NCBI GenBank assembly: GCA_022448525.1
Contig: JAKVCX010000001.1
Span: 422,734-486,733 of the forward strand
Reading direction: 5' to 3'
Length of the DNA stretch: 64,000 bases
Source of the DNA: Tenacibaculum sp.
GTDB taxonomy: Bacteria > Bacteroidota > Bacteroidia > Flavobacteriales > Flavobacteriaceae
In this document: positions 25,544 through 33,912 of the stretch, piece after piece
How the letters are laid out: each line of letters opens with the position of its first letter
Numbering within the stretch: position 1 is the first letter of the stretch
The notes under the pieces: model-generated
Database searches by the model: none
What the model was told of the DNA's origin: nothing
The model's input: the letters and a program-made list of their open reading frames with translations, nothing else
Made by a program: the position numbers and the translations under genes

Positions 25544-26047
25544 ATGAAAAAAGTACTAATAACAATATTGACATTTATAAGTAGTGCAGGATTTGCTCAG
25601 AATATAGATTTTCAATTAATAAGTTTTAATGGGTTAAAATTTTATTCTCCTAAAAGTGAAATTGTAGAAAAACTCGGACAACCAGAAAAGATTTTTGAAC
25701 CTAAATATGAGTGTGGATTTTTATCCGCAGAATCTCAAAGCACTAAATACTTCACTCTTGATTTTAAAAATATTAAATTCACGGGTAACCATAAAGAATC
25801 TTACTTAATAGAATTCATTAATTTCAATAATGACAATTCTATAATTTTAAAGTACGGAAAATTCAATTTGAACAGTGAGACTAGATTATCGGAATTGATT
25901 GAGATTTTTGGGAAAGAATTTAAAGAAACCTTTAAAAATAACAATAGCGGAAAGATTTTATTACTCAACAATGACAGAGATGATGGAGTGATAATTGTAT
26001 TAAAAAAAGGAAAATTAGCTCGACTTGAATATTGGTCGCCATGTTAA
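25544..26047 (+). CDS. Cassette 29: secreted hypothetical protein
   Basis: 167 aa. A signal peptide ends near SAGFAQ. The mature part has two similar beta-alpha segments (YSPKSEIVEKLGQPEKIFEP and TRLSELIEIFGKEFKETF), resembling the BamE/SmpA-type fold common in small exported proteins. Function unknown. ATG is 19 bases after the altered core. Confidence 0.75.
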   Translation: MKKVLITILTFISSAGFAQNIDFQLISFNGLKFYSPKSEIVEKLGQPEKIFEPKYECGFLSAESQSTKYFTLDFKNIKFTGNHKESYLIEFINFNNDNSIILKYGKFNLNSETRLSELIEIFGKEFKETFKNNNSGKILLLNNDRDDGVIIVLKKGKLARLEYWSPC

Positions 26048-26057
26048 TGAAATACCA

Positions 26058-26189
26058 GCAGCTAACAAGGCGTATAATTAATTGCGGCTGAATTTCCTCA
26101 ACGGAAATTCAATCTTATTAATTATCTTTCCGCAACATCGGAAAAGAACTCGCGTCCTTTTCCCGCAAAAAATCATACACAAATACGTT
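26058..26189 (+). repeat. attC-like site 29 (type A)
   Basis: Arm GCAGCTAAC pairs with TTAGCTGC at 25526, apart from the lost G. Ends at GTT 26187. Confidence 0.8.
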
Positions 26190-26199
26190 GTAAATAATT

Positions 26200-26814
26200 T
26201 TGAGAAATACTTTAACATTCGGCTTTATTTTTTTGTTTTTTATTTCTTGTAAATATCAAAAAATAGAGAAAAAACCAGTAATTGAATTATATTTAACGAA
26301 AACAAGGATTAAAAGTTCTCAAGGTGTAGCTATTGATGATTCTATTATTGATAGCCTTGGATATACTGATTCGAAAAATCGTTTTAATTTTAATATAATC
26401 AGATTAGATACAACAAGTAATCAATTAATATTTGCCGGAGAATTTAAAGCTACCAAAAGAGATTTAAAAGACAAGCCTTTTTTGGAAGCTCACAGAATCA
26501 TTAGATTTAATCATAAAAATGGTCACTTAGTAGTTGACAGTATAGGAGCTAAAAGAATTTCTGAACTTTCTAACTCCAATAATATCGGACATCAATTTGT
26601 CTTGACATTAGATAATGAGCCGAAGTTATTCGGTTATTTTTACAGCTACCCTTTCAGCTTTTACTGCCATACATACAACTATGATTTTTCAAGAGAAATA
26701 CAAAAAAAAGAGTTTGAACTTACTCATGGGATACACGGACGAAAAGTTAATCTTGAGAAAGAAAATTATGAATTATTTTCAATATTGAATAAAACAAAAA
26801 TAAGAAGAGAATAA
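26200..26814 (+). CDS. Cassette 30: lipoprotein
   Basis: 204 aa from TTG 26200; no ATG precedes the signal peptide. Lipobox FFISC. The mature part is beta-rich, with LFGYFYSYPFSFYCHTYNYDF, a strongly aromatic stretch. No family recognised. Confidence 0.75.
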   Translation: MRNTLTFGFIFLFFISCKYQKIEKKPVIELYLTKTRIKSSQGVAIDDSIIDSLGYTDSKNRFNFNIIRLDTTSNQLIFAGEFKATKRDLKDKPFLEAHRIIRFNHKNGHLVVDSIGAKRISELSNSNNIGHQFVLTLDNEPKLFGYFYSYPFSFYCHTYNYDFSREIQKKEFELTHGIHGRKVNLEKENYELFSILNKTKIRRE

Positions 26815-26818
26815 AAAC

Positions 26819-26950
26819 TATTTACAACACCGCGTATAATTAATTGCGGCTGAATTTCCTCAACGGAAATTCAATCTTATTAATTATCTTTCCGCAACAT
26901 TGGAAAAGAACTCGCGTCCTTTCCCGCAAAAAATCATACATAAATACGTT
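26819..26950 (+). repeat. attC-like site 30 (type A)
   Basis: Arm TATTTACAAC pairs with GTTGTAAATA at 26187. Ends at GTT 26948. Confidence 0.85.
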
Positions 26951-26959
26951 GTAAGCAAT

Positions 26960-27412
26960 TTGAAAAAGAAACTCATAAATATTACCATAATCGGAATCAT
27001 TAATGTTCTGACTTTAATTTCCTGTAAATCCAATATAACCTTTTACCAAGGAATGAAAGTTATAACTAAAGCATGTGAATTGAATAATCGGATTAATGAT
27101 ACAATAGTAATTAGCGGTATTTATTCAAATTGTATGGAATACTCTTCTTTCAATTTAATTGATCAGGATAATTGTTATGAAGAATTTGATATGGAATTGA
27201 ATCTAAATCATATTGAGTTTTCATCAGAATTAGACAAGAGGTTTAATGAAATGCAAGGCTGCGGAGTTAGTATGAAAATGATTTTAAAGGGAATTTTACG
27301 AAAAGAAAAAAATGTTGAATATGGACATTTAGGATCGAATAATTCGGAATTAAAAGTTTTGGAATTTGTAGATTATGGAAAAGTAAAACACCAGAAACTA
27401 AAGTTGGAGTAA
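26960..27412 (+). CDS. Cassette 31: lipoprotein
   Basis: 150 aa from TTG 26960; upstream in-frame codons belong to the attC. Lipobox LISC. The mature part has four Cys (SNCMEY, DNCYEE, GCGVS), possibly two disulfides, and a beta-sandwich look. It resembles small exported OB-like domains but I assign no family. Confidence 0.72.
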   Translation: MKKKLINITIIGIINVLTLISCKSNITFYQGMKVITKACELNNRINDTIVISGIYSNCMEYSSFNLIDQDNCYEEFDMELNLNHIEFSSELDKRFNEMQGCGVSMKMILKGILRKEKNVEYGHLGSNNSELKVLEFVDYGKVKHQKLKLE

Positions 27413-27414
27413 AA

Positions 27415-27546
27415 GCTTACAACAAAGCGTATAATTAATTGCGACTGAATTTTCTCACCAGAAATTCAATCTTATTAATTATCTTTCCGAAACATCGGAA
27501 AACGACTCGCGTCCTTTTCCCGCAAAAAATCATACACAAATACGTT
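27415..27546 (+). repeat. attC-like site 31 (type A)
   Basis: Arm GCTTACAAC pairs with GTTGTAAGC at 26948. Ends at GTT 27544. Confidence 0.85.
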
Positions 27547-27559
27547 GTATGTAATTTCT

Positions 27560-28048
27560 ATGAAAACACTATTTGAAAATTATATAACAAAAATTGACTC
27601 AAATAGAATATTGAGAGACATATTTATTAACGCTATTATCTCAGGTGTAATATTTAGTTTATTAATATCTATCTTGACCTGGACAAAACCAAATATTAAT
27701 CGAGTATTGATTTTTATATTAATCTTCGCGTTATCAAAATTATTCCAATCTCTAAAACATAATTATAAAAACCACTTGGAGAGAATTTCTCTTGACTATG
27801 AGAATGGAAAAATTATTATAAATCACATAAGACCTTCAATAAAAAAGACTGAGACCGTTATGAATTTTAAAGAATTAAGAGTCTCTAAAATCAAATACAT
27901 ACCTGTTCCTTGGTTTTCGCTTGAGAACTATTTTTGGATATCCGATAATTATTCGAAAATTAAAATCTCTACTGCCGGATATGAGAATAAAGAAATTAAT
28001 ATAAATGAGATTCACTCTGAATTAAACAACATACAACAAGGTGTATAA
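27560..28048 (+). CDS. Cassette 32: two-helix membrane protein
   Basis: 162 aa from ATG 27560. Two membrane helices (about 23-43 and 48-65) are followed by a cytoplasmic PH-like beta domain (ISLDYENGKIIINHIRP..., WFSLENYFWISD). Similar small bPH-like proteins recur in this array (24945, 51214, 60694). The frame ends in the attC (NNIQQGV then TAA). Confidence 0.75.
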   Translation: MKTLFENYITKIDSNRILRDIFINAIISGVIFSLLISILTWTKPNINRVLIFILIFALSKLFQSLKHNYKNHLERISLDYENGKIIINHIRPSIKKTETVMNFKELRVSKIKYIPVPWFSLENYFWISDNYSKIKISTAGYENKEININEIHSELNNIQQGV

Positions 28049-28160
28049 TTAATTGCGGCTGAATTTCCTCAGCGGAAATTCAATCTTATTAATTATCTTT
28101 CCGCAACAACGGAAAAGAACTCGCGTCCTTTTCCCGCAAAAAATCATACACAAATACGTT
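28029..28160 (+). repeat. attC-like site 32 (type A)
   Basis: Arm ACATACAAC pairs with GTTGTATGT at 27544. Ends at GTT 28158. Confidence 0.85.
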
Positions 28161-28183
28161 GTGCATAATTCAGCTCTTCTGAA

Positions 28184-28360
28184 ATGAAAAAAAATAAATT
28201 GCTAGCAATATTGCTTATTTCAATTGGACTTTGGATACTTTTTTATAGAAGAAGTGGATTTTACGGATGGGGAGGTTATGTAGATAATTCCATAGTAAAT
28301 ATAATATCTAGCTCCATTTTAATTAGTGTTGGATTTTTAATATTAAAAAGAGTAAAATAA
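28184..28360 (+). CDS. Cassette 33, gene a: 58-aa membrane peptide
   Basis: 58 aa: two hydrophobic helices (KLLAILLISIGLWILF and IVNIISSSILISVGFLIL) flanking an aromatic loop (GFYGWGGYVD). It starts 26 bases after the core and stops 6 bases before the SUKH gene, so the two form a cassette-borne operon. It might be a small toxin-like or accessory membrane peptide; there is no direct evidence. Confidence 0.65.
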   Translation: MKKNKLLAILLISIGLWILFYRRSGFYGWGGYVDNSIVNIISSSILISVGFLILKRVK

Positions 28361-28366
28361 TTTAAA

Positions 28367-28753
28367 ATGCCATTTGACTTAGACGAAAAATATATAATAG
28401 AGACAGAATTAGATTTAAACGTGAAATTTCCAACTCATTTTAAAAACAGGATGATGGATCAAAATGGAGGTGAAATAGAATCGGAGGATTTTTTCTTCCA
28501 AATCCACCCATTTTTTGACAAATCAAACAAGAAAAGAATAAGTCGAACTTGTAATCATATTGGACTTGAAACAAAAAACGCTAGACAATGGAGCGATTTC
28601 CCTAAAAACGGAATTGTGATTGGCGATGGAGGCTCAGGAGATTTACTCTTTTTACAACACAATGGAGATGGACTATTGACTGATGAAATTTATCTATGGG
28701 ATCACGGAGAAATTGAAAAAATAGCAGAAACGATTAATGAATTTAACGAATAA
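28367..28753 (+). CDS. Cassette 33, gene b: SUKH (SMI1/KNR4) immunity-like protein
   Basis: 128 aa. The pattern LNVKFPTHFKNRMMDQNGGEI, GIVIGDGGSGDLLFLQ and EIYLWDH is typical of the SMI1/KNR4 (SUKH) superfamily, whose bacterial members mostly neutralise polymorphic toxins in the cytoplasm. No toxin lies beside it, so it would be an orphan immunity gene carried as a mobile unit. Confidence 0.8.
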   Translation: MPFDLDEKYIIETELDLNVKFPTHFKNRMMDQNGGEIESEDFFFQIHPFFDKSNKKRISRTCNHIGLETKNARQWSDFPKNGIVIGDGGSGDLLFLQHNGDGLLTDEIYLWDHGEIEKIAETINEFNE

Positions 28754-28758
28754 TAAAC

Positions 28759-28893
28759 TATGCACAACAACGCGTATAATTAATTGCGGCTGAATTTCCT
28801 CACCGGAAATTCAATCTTATTAATTATCTTTCCGCAACAACGGAAAATGACTCGTGTCCTTTTCCCGCAAAAAACATCATACACAAATACGTT
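28759..28893 (+). repeat. attC-like site 33 (type A)
   Basis: Arm TATGCACAAC pairs with GTTGTGCATA at 28158. Ends at GTT 28891. Confidence 0.85.
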
Positions 28894-28925
28894 GTGCAAC
28901 ATTATGAAAAAGAAAGTGCAGAAAT

Positions 28926-29522
28926 TTGACAAAAAAAATTAACGGAATGACTTTTCCGCTTTTAACAATTATAGCTGTAACTCTTTTAATGTATTATTCA
29001 TTTGACAAAAGTTGGTTATTCAATTGGAATGGAATTAGAGAGGAGATAAAAGACACGGTGAAAATTGCTCAAAACAAACTGGTTTCCGGAAGATTTGTTG
29101 GAGAAGGAGGCGTAAAATCTTCACAATATAACAGGAGAAAATGGATAATGAAAACTGCAACAGTATCAGAACTTTTAAAACTTACTGATTACCCTAATGG
29201 AACTATAAAAACTATTGCCTATGAAGGACTTCTGAGAAAACCTCATTTCCATGATAAGAGCAATATAGCTCTTAAAGCAATCTCTGAAACTGATTATTTT
29301 ACTAACTATGAATCTGGCTGTATGGTAACAGATATGACAATTGGAGAATATATAGTTGATTACGTTCTTCAGATTGGAGATTTAAGTCCTCCTCCTCCAC
29401 CTGGTGGTTTCGGACTGAAGTTTGGTATTTCTGAAGAAGAATGTGAAAAATTATTAAATGAATATAGGAAAGTACCTGGCTTATTAAGAAAAAATACGTT
29501 GCACAACAAAGCGTATAATTAA
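28926..29522 (+). CDS. Cassette 34: membrane-anchored protein with frameshifted start
   Basis: 198 aa from TTG 28926 (ATG 28947 is also possible). One membrane helix near the N-terminus, then an extracytoplasmic domain with a Pro/Gly run (PPPPPGG). A proper ATG at 28904 starts MKKKVQKFDKK in another frame and stops after 12 codons. An 8-A run at 28931 lies where the two frames meet, so a one-base slip would join them into a better N-terminus. The C-terminus (LHNKAYN) and stop come from the attC. Confidence 0.68.
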   Translation: MTKKINGMTFPLLTIIAVTLLMYYSFDKSWLFNWNGIREEIKDTVKIAQNKLVSGRFVGEGGVKSSQYNRRKWIMKTATVSELLKLTDYPNGTIKTIAYEGLLRKPHFHDKSNIALKAISETDYFTNYESGCMVTDMTIGEYIVDYVLQIGDLSPPPPPGGFGLKFGISEEECEKLLNEYRKVPGLLRKNTLHNKAYN

Positions 29523-29629
29523 TTGCGGCTGAATTTCCTCAGCGGAAATTCAATCTTATTAATTATCTTTCCACAACATCGGAAAAGAACTCGCGTCCTT
29601 TCCTGCAAAAAATCATACACAAATACGTT
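29498..29629 (+). repeat. attC-like site 34 (type A)
   Basis: Arm GTTGCACAAC pairs with GTTGTGCAAC at 28891. Same barcode as cassette 23. Ends at GTT 29627. Confidence 0.85.
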
Positions 29630-29688
29630 GTATGCAATTAGCTCTGACACTATCAAAAATGTATAAACCTTATACCAAAATGTTTAAG

Positions 29689-29717
29689 TTGACGAACCAA
29701 CTACCGTAGTAATTTTA
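29689..29717 (+). promoter_or_regulatory. Possible promoter of the cassette 35 operon
   Basis: TTG at 29689-29691 and TAATTTTA at 29710-29717 are 18 bases apart, close to the Bacteroidota pattern. ATG 29734 follows. The 100-base leader sets this cassette apart from most others. Confidence 0.4.
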
Positions 29718-29733
29718 CATTGTAATAAATTCA

Positions 29734-30681
29734 ATGACATTTAAAACAGAAAAAATGGAATTACAATCGGGAAAAAATAGAATTCACTTTATAAGTAAGA
29801 CAATGGCAGGCAACTTAAAATTATCAGGTGATTTATACATACCAACGAATTTTAATGCCTCAAATAAATATCCAACTGTGGTATTTACTGGACCATTTAA
29901 TCAAGTCAAAGAACAAACAGGGGCTGTTTATGGGAAAAAATTATCTCAAAAGGGCTATATAGTTTTGGCCTTTGACCACCAAGGTTATGGCGATAGTGAA
30001 GGTGTTTTTAGACATATCGAACACGTTCCTTCAAAAATTAATGGAATTCAAGATGCAGTTAGCTATTTAGGAACGCTTGACTTTGTGGACAACCAAGAAA
30101 TATATGGATTAGGTGTTTGTGCTGGTGCTGGACATATGGCATATACTGTGGTTACAGACAAGCGAATAAAAAAAGTAGCCTTTGTAAGCGGTATGTTAGC
30201 AAACAATATTGTACACTGGTTCGCTGGCAAAAAAACAATTCAGCAAAAACTAATTGAAGCAAACGAAGCACGTCAAAAATATTACGAAACTGAAGAATAC
30301 AATCCAATTGATGTTTTAGATATGGCAAATAGTGAAAATGCAAAAGTTCGTGACCAAAGAGAGGGTTATGACTATTATATGACAGATCGTGCAGGAAAAG
30401 AAACCTATCCAAATTATACACATAAAACTCCAGCTTTCTTTCTTGAAGCAGATGCACGATACGATGCTCGAAATGTTGCTAATAAAATTACTACACCGTC
30501 CATAACAATTTATGGTTCTAAAGCAAGTACCAAAATGTTTTCTTGGTTGTTTAATTTTAAAAAGAAACGTCCAAAAAAATCAGTAAGTATTAAAGGAGCA
30601 ACTCACGTTGACCTTTATGATGTAGATAAATATGTTGACCAAGTAGTTGAAAGACTTACTAACTTCTTCACCAAAGCCTAA
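29734..30681 (+). CDS. Cassette 35, gene a: alpha/beta hydrolase
   Basis: 315 aa, cytoplasmic. Alpha/beta-hydrolase fold of the YcjY/dienelactone-hydrolase-like group: GPFN oxyanion region (~52), DHQGYGDSEG (~90), nucleophile elbow GVCAGAG with Cys as likely nucleophile (~130) and GATHVDLYD with the catalytic His near the end (~289). Substrate unknown. It starts a tight three-gene run ending in an AraC regulator, a familiar pairing in Bacteroidota, so it is probably induced by its substrate or by stress. An ATG at 29755 is an alternative start. Confidence 0.85.
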   Translation: MTFKTEKMELQSGKNRIHFISKTMAGNLKLSGDLYIPTNFNASNKYPTVVFTGPFNQVKEQTGAVYGKKLSQKGYIVLAFDHQGYGDSEGVFRHIEHVPSKINGIQDAVSYLGTLDFVDNQEIYGLGVCAGAGHMAYTVVTDKRIKKVAFVSGMLANNIVHWFAGKKTIQQKLIEANEARQKYYETEEYNPIDVLDMANSENAKVRDQREGYDYYMTDRAGKETYPNYTHKTPAFFLEADARYDARNVANKITTPSITIYGSKASTKMFSWLFNFKKKRPKKSVSIKGATHVDLYDVDKYVDQVVERLTNFFTKA

Positions 30682-30693
30682 TTTGCAAATCCA

Positions 30694-31062
30694 ATGACTA
30701 TTCAAGAATTAGAAAAATTAGTGAAGTCCAAAAAAGTCCACCAAATAAGAGCAGGTAGGACACATAGATTTATTGATATTACAATTGTAAGTACAGAAGG
30801 TCGATTTTTTGTTCGTCAGTACAAATTTAGAAAGAAAAGTTGGTACGATGTTTTTCTGATAAGTCCTGACGGTCAAATGAAAATAGGCGATACCATTATT
30901 GATATTGACGGAATAGTTCCAGAATGTTTGGATGTATTAAATCCTAAGGTAAATAAAGCATATCGTAAGTTGTTAGGATTAATTTATCCTATTATGGGAT
31001 TAACATACAATAGAAAAAAGCACGAAGCCTCGATCTTGGAATTGATACCTAAAAATTTATGA
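30694..31062 (+). CDS. Cassette 35, gene b: DUF2255-like small protein
   Basis: 122 aa, soluble. The layout QIRAGRTHRFIDITIVSTEGRFFVRQYKFRKKSWYDVF resembles the DUF2255 family (small split-barrel-like proteins of unknown role). It lies 12 bases after the hydrolase and overlaps the AraC gene by 4 bases, so it is part of the same operon. Confidence 0.72.
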   Translation: MTIQELEKLVKSKKVHQIRAGRTHRFIDITIVSTEGRFFVRQYKFRKKSWYDVFLISPDGQMKIGDTIIDIDGIVPECLDVLNPKVNKAYRKLLGLIYPIMGLTYNRKKHEASILELIPKNL

Positions 31063-31997
31063 GAATGGAAAAGACAAGCTATACGTTCAAAAATATTTCA
31101 GCATTCAATAAGCAGTTTGGACTACCCGAACCTGAAAATCCACTGTTTAATATTTTGCGTTCTACACCAAAAGAAACTAAAAGTAACTGTGATGAACAAC
31201 CTATGAATAATGCTATGGAAATCACTTGTGATTATTATTCCATTAGTTTGAAAAATATTATTTCTGGCGAAGTTGTTTACGGTCGTACCAAATACGATTG
31301 TAGCAAGGGTTCGCTATTGTTTACAGCACCAAATCAAGCCTTGTCTTTTAAAGAAGTGGTTGTTAGTTCCGACAGTTATCATATTGCTTTTCACAAAGAC
31401 TTTTTGAACGGCAGTAAATTATTCGAAGAAATTAAAAAGTATAGCTTTTTTAACTATTATGTCAATGAAGCATTGCATTTATCACCCAAAGAAGAAGAGT
31501 TAATAAAGACAATTTTCAATAGCATAGAAACAGAATACCAAAACAACCAAGACGAATTTAGCAAAAAAATTATCCTTTCACATTTAGAAACGTTGATGCA
31601 ATATGCAGACAGATTTTACAAGCGTCAATTCTTGAATAGAAAGGAAATCAACAAAGCCTTGTTCACTCGCTTCAAAAGTATATTAAATACTTACTACGAA
31701 GAAGACAAACTAATGGAGCTAGGCATTCCGTCCGTAGAATGGTTCGCTAATCGACTAGGAGTAAGTCACAGATATATGAGTGATACCATAAAAGCAGAAA
31801 CAGGGAAAACCGCAATTGACCAAATCAACCTCTATCTGATAGAGCAAGCTAAAAATTTGTTATTAGCTCCAAATGTTTCCATATCTGAAACGGCATATAA
31901 ATTGGGATTTGAGTACCCTCAATATTTTTCAAGAATATTTAAGAAGAAAGTAGGTATAACTCCTAAACAATATATTGAAAATGCACAAATGAATTAA
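31059..31997 (+). CDS. Cassette 35, gene c: AraC-family transcriptional regulator
   Basis: 312 aa. The C-terminal 100 residues hold two helix-turn-helix units: SVEWFANRLGVSHRYMSDTI and SISETAYKLGFEYPQYFSR, followed by KKVGITPKQY, the standard AraC signature. The N-terminal 190 residues form a cupin-like ligand domain. ATG 31059 overlaps the previous stop. It probably controls its own operon, which would make this the only cassette here with a dedicated regulator. Confidence 0.88.
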   Translation: MRMEKTSYTFKNISAFNKQFGLPEPENPLFNILRSTPKETKSNCDEQPMNNAMEITCDYYSISLKNIISGEVVYGRTKYDCSKGSLLFTAPNQALSFKEVVVSSDSYHIAFHKDFLNGSKLFEEIKKYSFFNYYVNEALHLSPKEEELIKTIFNSIETEYQNNQDEFSKKIILSHLETLMQYADRFYKRQFLNRKEINKALFTRFKSILNTYYEEDKLMELGIPSVEWFANRLGVSHRYMSDTIKAETGKTAIDQINLYLIEQAKNLLLAPNVSISETAYKLGFEYPQYFSRIFKKKVGITPKQYIENAQMN

Positions 31998-32006
31998 AAG
32001 AAAAAC

Positions 32007-32194
32007 TGCGTACAACAATGCCTATACGCAATGCGGGGTTTGTCGTTTAAATTAAAGTCTCTGCTCCCGTTCCACTCGCATTGTTTATATTTATCTCAAA
32101 AATTAACAAAATATAAAACAAGGCTCGTTTACAATCGTGCGAGGATTGAAACTAACGCTTCCAATCTCCCGCACTATGCATAGCCGAAACCGTT
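32007..32194 (+). repeat. attC-like site 35 (type D)
   Basis: Arm TGCGTACAAC pairs with GTTGTATGCA at 29627 with one G-T wobble. Type D body. Ends at GTT 32192. Confidence 0.8.
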
Positions 32195-32207
32195 GGCAAC
32201 AATAAAA

Positions 32208-32795
32208 ATGAAAATACTGAAATTATCAATTTTACTTTTATTAATAATCTCATGTAACGAAAAGAAAAAAAGTAGTAAACCTGAGGATTTAAAAATCGTA
32301 GAATCTGAAAAACAGCCTGTAATCAATAATCAAGATTTACAGATTGAAAAGGATACTGTTCATGAAACTTATTTAAAAGGAAAGGTTGAAAAATATGATT
32401 GGAATCATGCCTTCAAAAAAACAGAGAATTATCAAAATATTTCTCAATCTTATTCAGATAAAAAACAAATTCCAAAAGACTTAACAGACTTTCTCAACAA
32501 GTTCTTTTCGGATAATAATTTCCAAAAAAAACATATTGATTTTAATAACCTGACTGCTGCTGTCGGTGCTTGTGAAGAGACGTATATTCTTAGTAAAAGT
32601 AATTGGATTTTTGACAATGACAACTTCATAAATCGGATTGGAATTGACCAGAAATGGAAAAACACTTTTAAGCTATCGAAAAACAGATTTTACTACGAGG
32701 TTGAACTAATTGAAATTGGTGTTTTAAGAAGTGTCGGATTTAAGAAATCAAATGGCGTTTGGAAATTAAACTTATACTTAATAACTGATTGCTAA
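32208..32795 (+). CDS. Cassette 36: lipoprotein
   Basis: 195 aa from ATG 32208. Lipobox IISC, Lys/Ser/Glu-rich linker, then a mixed domain ending FKKSNGVWKLNLYLITDC. No family recognised. Its expected downstream attC (arm TTGTTGCCAAC) is missing, so the gene is now fused to cassette 37 with only 19 bases between the genes. Confidence 0.78.
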   Translation: MKILKLSILLLLIISCNEKKKSSKPEDLKIVESEKQPVINNQDLQIEKDTVHETYLKGKVEKYDWNHAFKKTENYQNISQSYSDKKQIPKDLTDFLNKFFSDNNFQKKHIDFNNLTAAVGACEETYILSKSNWIFDNDNFINRIGIDQKWKNTFKLSKNRFYYEVELIEIGVLRSVGFKKSNGVWKLNLYLITDC

Positions 32796-32814
32796 AAATA
32801 AAGTTGCCCACAAT
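32796..32814 (+). other. Fused cassette junction lacking attC
   Basis: Between the two genes only GTTGCCCACA (32803-32812) remains, the start arm of cassette 37, whose partner TGTGGGCAAC is at 33702. Cassette 36's own arm and the whole repeat body are gone, as after a deletion ending at or next to the core GTT. Confidence 0.75.
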
Positions 32815-33693
32815 ATGAAAAAATTGCTCATAATAATATTTAGCTTAATAATTAGCTTTTGTTTTTCTCAAACGAAAGAACAACTAATTGACTCAATAAT
32901 TAAAGTCAATATAGTGGAATCTAATTGTATTGGATATGGTTGTATGCCAAGTTCACAATACAAAAGGTTTAAGAAACTTAAACAAAAACTACCTGATAAA
33001 GAACTAAGTGAGTTATTAAAACACGAAAACCCTACAATACGAACTTACACTTATATTGAATTTATTCAGTCAGGCAAAGGAAATGTTCCTGAAATGTTAT
33101 CAACTGAATTACAAAAAAATGAAATGGTTGAGACTTTTGAGGGATGTATAATGGACGTTGAACCGGTTTCATCAATCATTTATCACGAATATTGGAATAA
33201 AATCAGAATTGAAGCTTCTCGAAAAGTTAAAGGAAATAATTACGAACAAGATTTAGCTATGAAAAAGGCTCTTGCGACTGACTTAACTATGGAAAAATTA
33301 GATAGTGTAATTATCTATTCAAAGAAAGAAGTTTATTGGTTACTTTATGATAGAACATTCAAAAACAGAAAACATAAAGAAAGTTATTTACCTCGAATAA
33401 GGGAATTGGCTTTTAAAGAAAGTAATGCTTATGCATTTGATTATTTGAAAAAACATTACAATTCAAAATACTCGAATGAATTGGAAAACTATTTAAAAAA
33501 TGACTTTCCGAACGCTAAATTTAAAACCGAAAATGAAGTTTTCTATTTACACTTATTTATTAAAATATTATTGAAAAGTAAAAACGATGATTTTAAAAAA
33601 ATTGCGATTGAAAAACTAAAAACCAATCAAACTTGGAAAAAACATAAAGGTTGGTTTAATACCACTTTGAAAAAACACGGAATTTCACTCTGA
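32815..33693 (+). CDS. Cassette 37: secreted HEAT-like protein
   Basis: 292 aa. A signal peptide ends near SFCFSQ. Helical segments with repeated patterns (KLPDKELSELLKHENPTIRTYTYIEF, LPRIRELAFKESNAYAFDYL, KIAIEKLKTNQTWKK) suggest HEAT-like repeats, a protein-binding scaffold in the periplasm. No enzyme motif. Confidence 0.78.
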   Translation: MKKLLIIIFSLIISFCFSQTKEQLIDSIIKVNIVESNCIGYGCMPSSQYKRFKKLKQKLPDKELSELLKHENPTIRTYTYIEFIQSGKGNVPEMLSTELQKNEMVETFEGCIMDVEPVSSIIYHEYWNKIRIEASRKVKGNNYEQDLAMKKALATDLTMEKLDSVIIYSKKEVYWLLYDRTFKNRKHKESYLPRIRELAFKESNAYAFDYLKKHYNSKYSNELENYLKNDFPNAKFKTENEVFYLHLFIKILLKSKNDDFKKIAIEKLKTNQTWKKHKGWFNTTLKKHGISL

Positions 33694-33701
33694 GAAAATA
33701 C

Positions 33702-33897
33702 TGTGGGCAACAAAGTGTATAAAACATAGCTAATAAAGGCTAAAACGATAGGTTTATATATATTTAGAAAGTCCGCCAAATTTTTAATTTGGCTTTTAAA
33801 ATGAGAAAAATTAAAAACAAAATATAAAAATTCGGTTCTGTGTTAATCCGAAAAGTTAGTGTCTTTTTACACGCTACGTTTCATACACAAGTCCGTT
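33702..33897 (+). repeat. attC-like site 37 (type B)
   Basis: Arm TGTGGGCAAC pairs with GTTGCCCACA at 32803. Type B body. Ends at GTT 33895. Confidence 0.85.
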
Positions 33898-33912
33898 ACC
33901 CGCAATTTTAAA

